From: Bacteroidota bacterium
GTDB taxonomy: Bacteria; Bacteroidota; Bacteroidia; Flavobacteriales; Flavobacteriaceae
Assembly: GCA_023387965.1 (NCBI GenBank)
Contig: JAEWHE010000050.1
Location: 1-64,000 of the forward strand
DNA length: 64,000 bases
Reading direction: 5' to 3'
This document shows positions 43,707 through 51,924 of the stretch, one piece after another. A program made the position numbers and the translations under genes. The number at the start of each line of letters is the position of its first letter. The stretch's first letter is position 1. The notes beneath the pieces were generated by a model. It had not been told where the DNA came from. It worked only from the letters and a program-made list of their open reading frames with translations, and did no database searches.

Positions 43707-44824
43707 TATAAATTTTTAATGTAGGTACAACGTTTTTTGTGGATTTCAGGATTGAAATGTTTCCAGATCTTATGAATGGCATGATTGTCTTCGAGTTCGG
43801 GAGTTCTGTGGCACATTTTGACACCATTTTTTTCAAAAACTTTATAATATTCGTTAAAAATAACCGCTGTAACGCCTTTATTTTGATATTCTGGATCAAT
43901 TCCAATTAAATAAAATAAAACTTCATCGCTGGATTTTTTTGCTTTAAGCAAATGAAAAATTCCAAAAGGAAACAATTTGCCATTGGCTTTTTTCAAAGCT
44001 TCGGAAAAGGACGGCATCACGATACTGAAAGCTATCAAATTATCATCTTTATCTTTGACAAATTTGATATATTCCGGATTAATAAAGCTAATGTATTTCT
44101 TTTTAAAATATTCTTTTTGAACATCGCTAATTGCCACAAAAGACGCTAGTTGTGCATAACTTTTGTTGAACAAATCAAACATTTTATCCACATACGGCAT
44201 TACTTCTTTAGTCGTTTTGCAGTCGATGGCAGTTAGTTCGTATCGTTTTTTAATCAATTCATTCGCTTTGGTAAAACCATCCGGATTTACATTGCTAAAA
44301 GGAAATTTGCTCTCGATATATTTTTTTTCGGGAATAAAACCAAGTTGTTCAAAATGAGTGACATAATACGGAAAATTGTACCAAGTGATCATGCTTCCCA
44401 TTTGGTCATAACCTTCGGTTAAAACCCCAACTTTGTCAAGATTTGAAAACCCCATCGGACCTTCAATATTTTCTAAATGGTGTTTTTTACCAAATTCAGA
44501 TACTTTTTCCAATAATTTTTTGGTTACTTCAATGTCATCAATCACATCAAACCAGCCAAAACGTACTTTCTTTTTATCTTGTAACTTAACTTCCGTCCAA
44601 TTGATAATCGCTGCAATCCGGCCTACGATTTCGTCGTTTTTGTAAGCCAAATAAAAATAAGCTTCGGCATTTTCAAAAACCGGATTTTTGTTTTTATCAA
44701 AAGATTCGAGCTCATCATTAATTAATGGCGGAATCCAGTTTTCGTTGTTTTTGTATAATTTAAAAGGAAATTTTACAAAATCCTTCATCAATTTTTTGGT
44801 ATTTGCTTCTTTAATTGTAATCAT
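43706..44824 (-). CDS. GNAT-fold N-acyltransferase-like protein
   Basis: This 372-aa protein opens with KDFVKFPFKLYKNNENWIPPL and has AYFYLAYKNDEIVGRIAAII and a late NKGVTAVIFNEYYKVFEKNG. Both are GNAT-type strands and pyrophosphate-loop-like segments, arranged as two tandem GNAT-like halves. Members of this family have carried unrelated database names. A GNAT-like ceramide synthase is known in sphingolipid-making bacteria, and this gene lies close to an oxoamine synthase, so an N-acyltransferase role in sphingo- or sulfonolipid synthesis is a reasonable inference, not a proof. It is coupled to the upstream outer-membrane gene through TAATG. Confidence 0.7.
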   Translation of the reverse strand: MITIKEANTKKLMKDFVKFPFKLYKNNENWIPPLINDELESFDKNKNPVFENAEAYFYLAYKNDEIVGRIAAIINWTEVKLQDKKKVRFGWFDVIDDIEVTKKLLEKVSEFGKKHHLENIEGPMGFSNLDKVGVLTEGYDQMGSMITWYNFPYYVTHFEQLGFIPEKKYIESKFPFSNVNPDGFTKANELIKKRYELTAIDCKTTKEVMPYVDKMFDLFNKSYAQLASFVAISDVQKEYFKKKYISFINPEYIKFVKDKDDNLIAFSIVMPSFSEALKKANGKLFPFGIFHLLKAKKSSDEVLFYLIGIDPEYQNKGVTAVIFNEYYKVFEKNGVKMCHRTPELEDNHAIHKIWKHFNPEIHKKRCTYIKNL

Positions 44825-45792
44825 TATTCTACGGTATTTCCGCCTACTTCGTCAATTCGTTTTTTCTCTTTTTCTTTTTTCTTGTCGGCTTTGCTTTTCT
44901 TTTCTTCGTCTTTGCCTGGACCTTTGATTAAAATGTCTTTGTAAAATTTATCAAATCGCCATGAAAAACCAATTCCACCGTACAAGATATCTGGCGTGTC
45001 TTTAATATTTTTACTGATGGAAGCGTCAATTTGAAAATTTTCGGCAATCAAATAAGCGGCTCCAACTCTGGCAATTGCATCGCTGTAAAAATCACTTTTG
45101 TAACCTTGACCTTCGATAAAACCTGACCATCTTTGGTTGAAACCGTAAGTCAATGTTCCAATTACGCCATAACTTGGAAAATCGGTTGTAATTTTATCGG
45201 CAATAATATTCATCACAAAAACAGTTTTGTTGCCAAAATGATTTTGTGTGATTAACATTAATTTCGGACTCAATTTTGGATCTTCCGGAAAAGAATAAGG
45301 GTTGTTCGAAAAATTGATATTGGCACCAGCATAAACGCTAACCGCCGGAATAAATTGGCGCCATTTAAAGCGTTGATTAGCTTTCCAGCTGTAAATATTT
45401 ACTTTTTCCTCGTAGTTTCTAAAAGGATCGTAAATTAAATATTTTGCTCCAATGATTAAATTTCTCACACTGCTACGACTCTCGCTACCAAATGGCGTTT
45501 TGAATTCGTCAGCTTGGTATTTTACATTGGCAATAAATTCAAGTTGTTCCAAAAATGCTCCGTATCTAAAAGCGGCTTCCAGACCAAATCCAGAAGTTTC
45601 GGTGTTGAGCAAACTGTGATCCTCCCGAAGTGCATAAATTCCGGCTTCAGTTTGAAAAACTGATTTTCCTACCGAAAAACCTGACATCGATTCACCGGGA
45701 CGATTCGAGTTGATAACGTCTGTAAATTGTGCCGAAACTCCAAAAGACAGAAAAATTGAAGAAACAGCAACCAATGATTTTAAGCTTGGCAT
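44824..45792 (-). CDS. outer-membrane beta-barrel protein, transporter-like
   Basis: This 322-aa protein has a signal peptide (cleavage near VSAQ, residue 22) and then INSNRPGESMSGFSVGKSV, the opening of the MetA-pathway/phenol-degradation-like barrel family. Amphipathic strands follow throughout. The extreme C-terminus departs from a barrel: residues 290-322 are lysine- and glutamate-rich (EEKKSKADKKKEKEKKR) and probably periplasmic. It is coupled to the GNAT-like gene by a one-base overlap. The substrate is unknown; a link to lipid export is speculative. Confidence 0.78.
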   Translation of the reverse strand: MPSLKSLVAVSSIFLSFGVSAQFTDVINSNRPGESMSGFSVGKSVFQTEAGIYALREDHSLLNTETSGFGLEAAFRYGAFLEQLEFIANVKYQADEFKTPFGSESRSSVRNLIIGAKYLIYDPFRNYEEKVNIYSWKANQRFKWRQFIPAVSVYAGANINFSNNPYSFPEDPKLSPKLMLITQNHFGNKTVFVMNIIADKITTDFPSYGVIGTLTYGFNQRWSGFIEGQGYKSDFYSDAIARVGAAYLIAENFQIDASISKNIKDTPDILYGGIGFSWRFDKFYKDILIKGPGKDEEKKSKADKKKEKEKKRIDEVGGNTVE

Positions 45793-45919
45793 GATTTTTT
45801 AGGTTTAGGATATATTAGAAAAACCCAAATGTAGTATATTTTATTATTAATTTAAGAACGAATTTTCAATTTTCACGGTTCTTATTCCTAAATTTACAAC
45901 CCAAAATATTTCGAAAAAA

Positions 45920-46201
45920 ATGGAATACGCAAGTTTTACAAATCTGATCAAAAATATTTTAATCATTATACTAATTTGGTATGGTGTGAAATTTTTATTC
46001 AGATTATTGTTTCCCGTAATGGTGAAAGCCGCTGTAAATAAAGCCGGACAAACTTTCCAACAACAGCAGCAGCAATATAGCCAACAATTTAACCAACAAC
46101 AACGTCAAAATCAGGATTTTTCAAATACAAGTTCTTCTTCAGAAAAACCTCGAGAAAAGAAAAAAGTAGGCGAATACATTGACTTTGAAGAATTAAACTA
46201 A
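45920..46201 (+). CDS. DUF4834 family protein
   Basis: This 93-aa protein has an N-terminal membrane helix (residues 9-30), a glutamine-rich middle (QQQQQYSQQFNQQQ), and the conserved tail KKVGEYIDFEELN that defines DUF4834. It precedes the YfhO gene by 66 bp. The function is unknown. Confidence 0.85.
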   Translation: MEYASFTNLIKNILIIILIWYGVKFLFRLLFPVMVKAAVNKAGQTFQQQQQQYSQQFNQQQRQNQDFSNTSSSSEKPREKKKVGEYIDFEELN

Positions 46202-46267
46202 AAAATTTTATTAGCGGATATTTGGAGTAAATGCGTATCTTCACGCTTTTATTTTTCAATTGCTTTT

Positions 46268-48715
46268 ATGAAGATAATCAACAAAGTATATCCGCATTTT
46301 CTCGCCATTTTAGGCTTCGTATTAGTTTCACTAATTTATTTTTATCCGGTTTTACAAGGTAAACAGCTTTATCAATCAGATATTGCTCAATTCACCGGAA
46401 TGGCAAAAGAACAAAACGATTTTCGTGCTGCCGAAAATACTGAACCTTTCTGGACAAATTCGGCTTTCGGTGGAATGCCAACTTATCAAATGGGGGCGAA
46501 TTATCCTAATGATACCATAGGTTTTGTTGACGATGTTCTACGTTTTTTACCACGTCCCACTGATTATCTTTTTCTTTATTTTTTAGGCTTTTACATTCTT
46601 CTCGGCGTTTTAAAGATTTATCCACTCAAAGCGTTTTTCGGAGCGTTAGCCTTTGGATTATCCACTTACATGATAATAATTTTGGGAGTGGGTCATAATG
46701 CAAAAGCACACGCCATCGCTTATATGCCAATGGTTGTAGCCGGCGTGATTTTAGTTTTTCGAAAAAAATATTGGCTTGGCGGTTTGTTAACCATGATTGC
46801 GGCTGCGTTGGAAATCAACGCAAACCACTTTCAAATGACGTATTATTTATTGTTTTTGCTATTATTCATCGGAATTTATTTTGTGGTAAAATTTATCAAA
46901 AACAAAGAATACAAAGAACTTGGCGTCGTCTCCCTGACATTTTTAATCGCCGGAATTTTAGCAATCGGAGTCAATGCAACCAGCCTGATGGCAACTGCAG
47001 AATACACTGATTTTAGTATGCGAGGCAAAAGCGAATTGACTTTCAATGCTGATGGTTCGCCAAATACTACCACAAGTTCCATGACTTATGACTACATCAC
47101 GGAGTTCAGTTACGGAATTGCCGAAAGTTTTAATCTTATCGCTCCACGATTATTTGGTGGTTCAAATTCTGAGAAGTTAGACCACGAATCCCATGTCTAT
47201 CAGTTCATTACACAAAAAGGCGCTTCCCCCGAAGAAGCCATGGCGTTTACCCAAAATTATGGTGTCACGTATTGGGGTGATCAACCCATCGTGGCTGCTC
47301 CAGCTTACATTGGCGCGATTGTATTTTTTCTAGCCGTTTTGGCACTATTTGTCGATAACCGCAAAATAAAATACGCCTTTTTGGCAGGGGTTGTTTTTTC
47401 TTTGTTTTTATCTTGGGGAAAAAATCTCGATTTTTTAACCAAAATATTTATCGATTATGTGCCGTTGTACGATAAATTTCGTGCGGTTTCATCCATCCAA
47501 GTAATTCTCGAACTTTGTATGCCGGTTCTGGCTTTTATGGGATTACAATCGTTTTTTAAAGCCGAAAAAGAAACACAAAAAAAATCTTTGCTTTACGCTA
47601 CCGGAGTAAGTGTCGGGTTGGTCGTATTGTTATTTATTTCAAAATCTTTCTTTGATTTTGCCGGACCAATCGACGCGCGTTTGGCTGAAGTTTTTGCCCA
47701 AGCCGGAGATCCTTCATTTGGCGCTCAATTTTTTGATGCTTTGGTAGAAGACAGAAAAGCCATGTACAATGCCGATTTGCTGCGTTCCGGGATATTAATT
47801 TTGTTAGCGGCTGGAGTTTTATATTTGGCAATTAAAAATAAATTTTCGCAAACTATTACAGTAATTCTAGTTGGCGTATTATTAGTTGGAGATTTATTTT
47901 TTATCGACAAAAAATATGTGGACAACAGCGGATTTGCTAGCGCCAGAGAAGTTCGTGAGCCGTTCCAGCCAACCGTTGCGGATCTGCAGATTTCTCGGGA
48001 TACATCGCATTATCGCGTTTACGAAGTAAATGGTCGTTTGCAAGCAAGAACGTCGTATTTCCACAAGTCGCTTTCAGGTTACAGTGCCGTTAGACCTCGC
48101 CGAATTGAACAACTTTTTGAGTATCAAATCGATAAAAATAATCTCGAAATCTTGAATATGTTGAACACAAAATATGTGATTCAGCAAGATGAAAAAGGGC
48201 AAGATATTCCCATGTTAAACGATGAAGCCAATGGAAATGCTTGGTTCATTTCGTCTGTAAAAAAGGTGAATTCTGCTGATGAAGAAATGAAGGCGTTGGA
48301 CAAAATCGACACTAAAAATGAGGCTGTTTTCAACCAAAAAGAATTTGATAATAAAATTGATTCCGCTTACGCAAAAGATACTCTTGCTACCATAACGCTT
48401 AATGTTTACAAGCCAAATTATTTGAAATACACTTCGCAAAACAACGCTAAAGGTCTTGCTGTTTTTTCCGAAATCTATTATCCCAAAGGTTGGAATGTTA
48501 CTATTGACGGTAAATCCGCCGAACATTTCCGTGTCAATTACACTTTGAGAGGTTTAGATATTCCGGCAGGAAAACACACTATCGAATTTAAATTTGAGCC
48601 TCAAGTGGTGAAAACCGGAAGCACCATCGTTTTGATTAGTTCAATAATTATGTTGTTGCTCATTTTAGCTGGAATTTATTTCGAGAACAAAAAAGCTAAC
48701 CCAAAATCTGAGTAA
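46268..48715 (+). CDS. YfhO-family multi-spanning membrane protein
   Basis: This 815-aa protein has about 12 membrane helices, large extracytoplasmic loops and a final helix near 785-803. It shows YfhO features: GKQLYQSDIAQFTGMA, FWTNSAFGGMPTYQMG, and a C-terminal domain YPKGWNVTIDGKSAEHFRVNYTLRG. YfhO proteins resemble GT-C glycosyltransferases and in Gram-positives help glycosylate lipoteichoic acid. It is followed after 3 bp by a cytoplasmic glycosyltransferase and then a flippase, so the trio probably builds a surface glycan. Confidence 0.9.
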   Translation: MKIINKVYPHFLAILGFVLVSLIYFYPVLQGKQLYQSDIAQFTGMAKEQNDFRAAENTEPFWTNSAFGGMPTYQMGANYPNDTIGFVDDVLRFLPRPTDYLFLYFLGFYILLGVLKIYPLKAFFGALAFGLSTYMIIILGVGHNAKAHAIAYMPMVVAGVILVFRKKYWLGGLLTMIAAALEINANHFQMTYYLLFLLLFIGIYFVVKFIKNKEYKELGVVSLTFLIAGILAIGVNATSLMATAEYTDFSMRGKSELTFNADGSPNTTTSSMTYDYITEFSYGIAESFNLIAPRLFGGSNSEKLDHESHVYQFITQKGASPEEAMAFTQNYGVTYWGDQPIVAAPAYIGAIVFFLAVLALFVDNRKIKYAFLAGVVFSLFLSWGKNLDFLTKIFIDYVPLYDKFRAVSSIQVILELCMPVLAFMGLQSFFKAEKETQKKSLLYATGVSVGLVVLLFISKSFFDFAGPIDARLAEVFAQAGDPSFGAQFFDALVEDRKAMYNADLLRSGILILLAAGVLYLAIKNKFSQTITVILVGVLLVGDLFFIDKKYVDNSGFASAREVREPFQPTVADLQISRDTSHYRVYEVNGRLQARTSYFHKSLSGYSAVRPRRIEQLFEYQIDKNNLEILNMLNTKYVIQQDEKGQDIPMLNDEANGNAWFISSVKKVNSADEEMKALDKIDTKNEAVFNQKEFDNKIDSAYAKDTLATITLNVYKPNYLKYTSQNNAKGLAVFSEIYYPKGWNVTIDGKSAEHFRVNYTLRGLDIPAGKHTIEFKFEPQVVKTGSTIVLISSIIMLLLILAGIYFENKKANPKSE

Positions 48716-48718
48716 GTT

Positions 48719-50071
48719 TTGCCTCAAAAAAAAATATTAATCATCACTTATTATTGGCCTCCAGCCGGAGGTCCAGGCGTTCAGCGATGGTTGAAATTTG
48801 TAAAATATTTGCCTGATTTTGGTGTTCAACCTATTGTTTACATTCCGGAAAATCCCACGTATCCCATCGTGGACAAAGCATTGATTTCGGAAGTTTCGGA
48901 CAAAGCCATTATTTTGCGTAAAAAAATTTTCGAACCTTATCAATTGGCATCCATTTTTTCAAAAAAAAACACAGAAAAAATAAGTTCCGGAATTATTCCA
49001 AACCGCAAAAAACAAACGTTTCTCCAGAAATTATTTTTATGGATTCGAGGCAATGTTTTTATTCCGGACGCCAGAGTTTTTTGGGTAAAACCTTCAGTAA
49101 AATTTTTGAAAAAATATATTACTGAAAATAAAATTGAAACTGTTATCACTTCGGGACCACCACATAGTTTGCATTTAATTGGTTTACAACTAAAGAAAAA
49201 TATAAATATTAATTGGATTGTAGATTTTCGCGATCCCTGGACGACAATTGGTTATCATAATGAATTGAAAATCAATCAGAAATCTCAAAAAAAACATAAA
49301 AAATTAGAATCGGAAGTTCTAAATACTGCCGACGAAATTTTGGTAACCAGCAAAACCACAAAAGCAGAGTTTTCGGTTCTTACGAGTAGGCCGATTACCG
49401 TGATTACCAATGGATTTGACGTTGAAAATGTTGAAAAACAAACGTTGGATAAAAAATTTACATTAGCACATATTGGTTCTTTTTTATCTGAACGAAACCC
49501 GAGAATTTTGTGGAAGGTTTTAAAAGAAATAATTAGAGAAAATCAAGCTTTTGCACAAGCTTTTGAACTGAAACTCATTGGTGCGGTAAGTCAAGAAATT
49601 TTGGATGCCATTACGGAATTCAAGCTGGATAAATTCACCAAAAATTTAGGTTACGTTTCTCACAAAGAAGCAATTGAACACCAACGAAAATCACAGGTTT
49701 TATTGCTAATCGAAATCAATTCGGAAATTACAAAAAGCATCATCCCCGGAAAATTATTTGAATACATGGTTTCTGAAAGACCGATTTTGGCCATCGGTCC
49801 TGAAGGTTCAGATTTTTCCGAAATCATTAGGGAAACCAATACCGGCGTTTTTGTAAATTATGAAGAAAAAGAAAAGCTAAAAAGCACGATTCTAGAATAT
49901 TTTGACGAATATTTACAAGAAAATTTGAAATCGCATGCCATTGGTTTACAAAAATACAGCAGAAAAAATCTTACAGGAGATTTGGTTAAGATTTTAAATA
50001 AATTCCAAAACAAAATTCCAGTAGAGAAATTCCAAATTCCAATTAAAGCTCGAACTTTAAACTTCAAATAA
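48719..50071 (+). CDS. glycosyltransferase, GT-B type
   Basis: This 450-aa protein starts at a TTG 3 bp after the YfhO stop; there is no ATG that preserves the family opening KKILIITYYWPPAGGPGVQR. That opening is the acceptor-side loop of GT4-like glycosyltransferases in Bacteroidota polysaccharide loci. The C-terminal half holds GSFLSERNPRILWKVL and PGKLFEYMVSERPILAIGPEGSD, the nucleotide-sugar site. It is expected to act in the cytoplasm on a lipid-linked glycan. Confidence 0.9.
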   Translation: MPQKKILIITYYWPPAGGPGVQRWLKFVKYLPDFGVQPIVYIPENPTYPIVDKALISEVSDKAIILRKKIFEPYQLASIFSKKNTEKISSGIIPNRKKQTFLQKLFLWIRGNVFIPDARVFWVKPSVKFLKKYITENKIETVITSGPPHSLHLIGLQLKKNININWIVDFRDPWTTIGYHNELKINQKSQKKHKKLESEVLNTADEILVTSKTTKAEFSVLTSRPITVITNGFDVENVEKQTLDKKFTLAHIGSFLSERNPRILWKVLKEIIRENQAFAQAFELKLIGAVSQEILDAITEFKLDKFTKNLGYVSHKEAIEHQRKSQVLLLIEINSEITKSIIPGKLFEYMVSERPILAIGPEGSDFSEIIRETNTGVFVNYEEKEKLKSTILEYFDEYLQENLKSHAIGLQKYSRKNLTGDLVKILNKFQNKIPVEKFQIPIKARTLNFK

Positions 50072-50092
50072 AAAAAAACTCCTAACTCAAAA

Positions 50093-51571
50093 ATGGGCAT
50101 TGTTTTAAAACAATCTGGTAAAAATATTGTGATTACCTATTTCGGTTTCGGGATTGGTGCGATCAATGCGCTTTTTTTGTACACCAGTTTTTTAGGCGAA
50201 AATCATTACGGGATGGTGACGTTTTTGCTTTCGGCGGCAAATATTATGATGCCGTTGATGGCGTTTGGCGTTCAAAGCACGTTAATTAGATTTTATGCCA
50301 AATACAAAGACCCGAAACTACAGGATGAATTTTTGAGTTTTATGCTCTTAATGCCGTGGTTACTGATTGTTCCGGTTACAGTAATTACGCTTTTTGGTTA
50401 CGATTTTATCGCCAAAATAATTTTGGAAGAAAATCCTGGCGTAGAAAATTTTCTGTGGCTCATTCCAATAATTGGGTTGTTTATGGGTTATTTCGAGATA
50501 TTTTATGCATGGGTAAAAGTGCAAATGAAATCGGTTTTTGGGAATTTTATTTCCGAAGTTTTCGTACGAATAATGGTCACATGTTTGCTGCTTTCGGTGT
50601 ATTTTGAATGGCTCACGAAAGAACAATTTATATACTCGTTATCAATTACTTACGGGTTGCAAATGTTGGTCATGATGTTGTATGCATTCAAAGTAAAACG
50701 GCCGAAAATAACTTTCAAAATTCCGCAACATTCGAAAGAAATTTTTACGTATTCGTTTTTCATTATTTTGTCGGGAAGTATTGCGGTTTTAGTATTGGAT
50801 TTTGACAAAGTGATGATTCCGGCTTACCAGCCAAATGCGGAAAATGCGTTTTACGCCGTTGCTACTTTCATTGCTACGGTTATCGCGGTTCCAAGCAGGG
50901 CGATGCTTCAAATTATTTATCCGATTACCGCAAAATTAATGGCTGAAGAAAAAATGGTGGAACTTAACGATTTATACAAACGAAGTGCGATTACGTTGCA
51001 AGTTTTCGGAGGATTGATTATGCTGGGAATTTTCCTGAATATTAATGAAATGTATAAAATCATTCCAGGAAATTACGAATCGGGGTTGTTTTGCGTTTTT
51101 TTGATAGGCTTGAGTAAGTTTTACGATGTGATTTTAGGCAACAATAATGCGATTATTTTAAACACAAAATATTACCGAATTGTCTTACTTCTTGGCGTTT
51201 TACTGGTAATTTTAATGATTTTGTTAAACATGATTTTTATCCCGATGTACGGCATTACCGGTGCAGCTTTGGCGACTTTAATTTCGGTGGTGATTTATAA
51301 TTCGCTAAAACTTTGGTTTGTGGTGAGTAAGATGAAATTATTTCCGTTTACAGTCAATACGCTGAAATCGTTTGGAATCTTGGCGGTGGTTTTTATGGGA
51401 TTTTATTTTTGGGAATTTTCTTTTCATCCGATTTTGAATATTATCCTAAAATCCGGGTTGATAACGGTGGTTTATGTGGGTTTGAATTATTTTTTCAAAA
51501 TTTCTCCAGACATCAATTTGGCGATGGAAAATCTGGTTATGAAATTGAAGCGGGGTTCGCGTGAGGGATAG
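50093..51571 (+). CDS. polysaccharide flippase, Wzx/MATE-like
   Basis: This 492-aa membrane protein has 12-14 helices. Features of the MOP superfamily are the N-terminal GKNIVITYFGFGIGAINALF, FDKVMIPAYQPNAENAFYAV and the C-terminal MYGITGAALATLISVV. It is predicted to move a lipid-linked glycan across the inner membrane. It ends a three-gene unit with YfhO and the glycosyltransferase. Confidence 0.9.
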   Translation: MGIVLKQSGKNIVITYFGFGIGAINALFLYTSFLGENHYGMVTFLLSAANIMMPLMAFGVQSTLIRFYAKYKDPKLQDEFLSFMLLMPWLLIVPVTVITLFGYDFIAKIILEENPGVENFLWLIPIIGLFMGYFEIFYAWVKVQMKSVFGNFISEVFVRIMVTCLLLSVYFEWLTKEQFIYSLSITYGLQMLVMMLYAFKVKRPKITFKIPQHSKEIFTYSFFIILSGSIAVLVLDFDKVMIPAYQPNAENAFYAVATFIATVIAVPSRAMLQIIYPITAKLMAEEKMVELNDLYKRSAITLQVFGGLIMLGIFLNINEMYKIIPGNYESGLFCVFLIGLSKFYDVILGNNNAIILNTKYYRIVLLLGVLLVILMILLNMIFIPMYGITGAALATLISVVIYNSLKLWFVVSKMKLFPFTVNTLKSFGILAVVFMGFYFWEFSFHPILNIILKSGLITVVYVGLNYFFKISPDINLAMENLVMKLKRGSREG

Positions 51572-51650
51572 CAGCGGAAATCCTTTTTATAATTTTCCGA
51601 AGGGTTTACCCGAAGGAAATTTATAAAAAGATTGTAGCGAATAGCCCGAC
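51561..51650 (+). repeat. dispersed hairpin-rich repeat, copy 3 with a different core
   Basis: The flanks GATAGCAGCGGAAATCC and AGATTGTAGCGAATAGCCCG match those of copies 1 and 2. The core differs: TTTTTATAATTTTCC and GGAAATTTATAAAAA form a different stem. Conserved ends with a replaced core suggest that the hairpin is exchangeable. It begins within the last codons of the flippase gene. Confidence 0.6.
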
Positions 51651-51693
51651 CTGTAGCGATAGCGGAAGGTCACGCCCAAAATAAAATAATAAA

Positions 51694-51721
51694 TCCCGTC
51701 CACTTTTACAAGTAAACGGGA
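51694..51721. terminator. hairpin in the flippase-uvrA gap
   Basis: TCCCGT and ACGGGA, with inner ACTT/AAGT, form a stem. The minus strand continues into T-rich sequence, so this may terminate uvrA, though about 200 bp past its stop. The rest of the 353-bp gap (51722-51924) is AT-rich with no gene seen. Confidence 0.45.
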
Positions 51722-51924
51722 CTTATAACAAACCTAACCAACCAATTTTAATAATCAACCAAATTATTAAACTTTTAAACTTTTTTTATTATGAAATTCA
51801 GTATTTGATGTATTTCAATTACCGTGCCAAATTCAATTTTTCGATTTTATTTGGCTCGTAATTTATTGTTTATCAGATATATTACAAAGTTACGGCGAAG
51901 TTCCTTAATTTTATTATATTGAAT

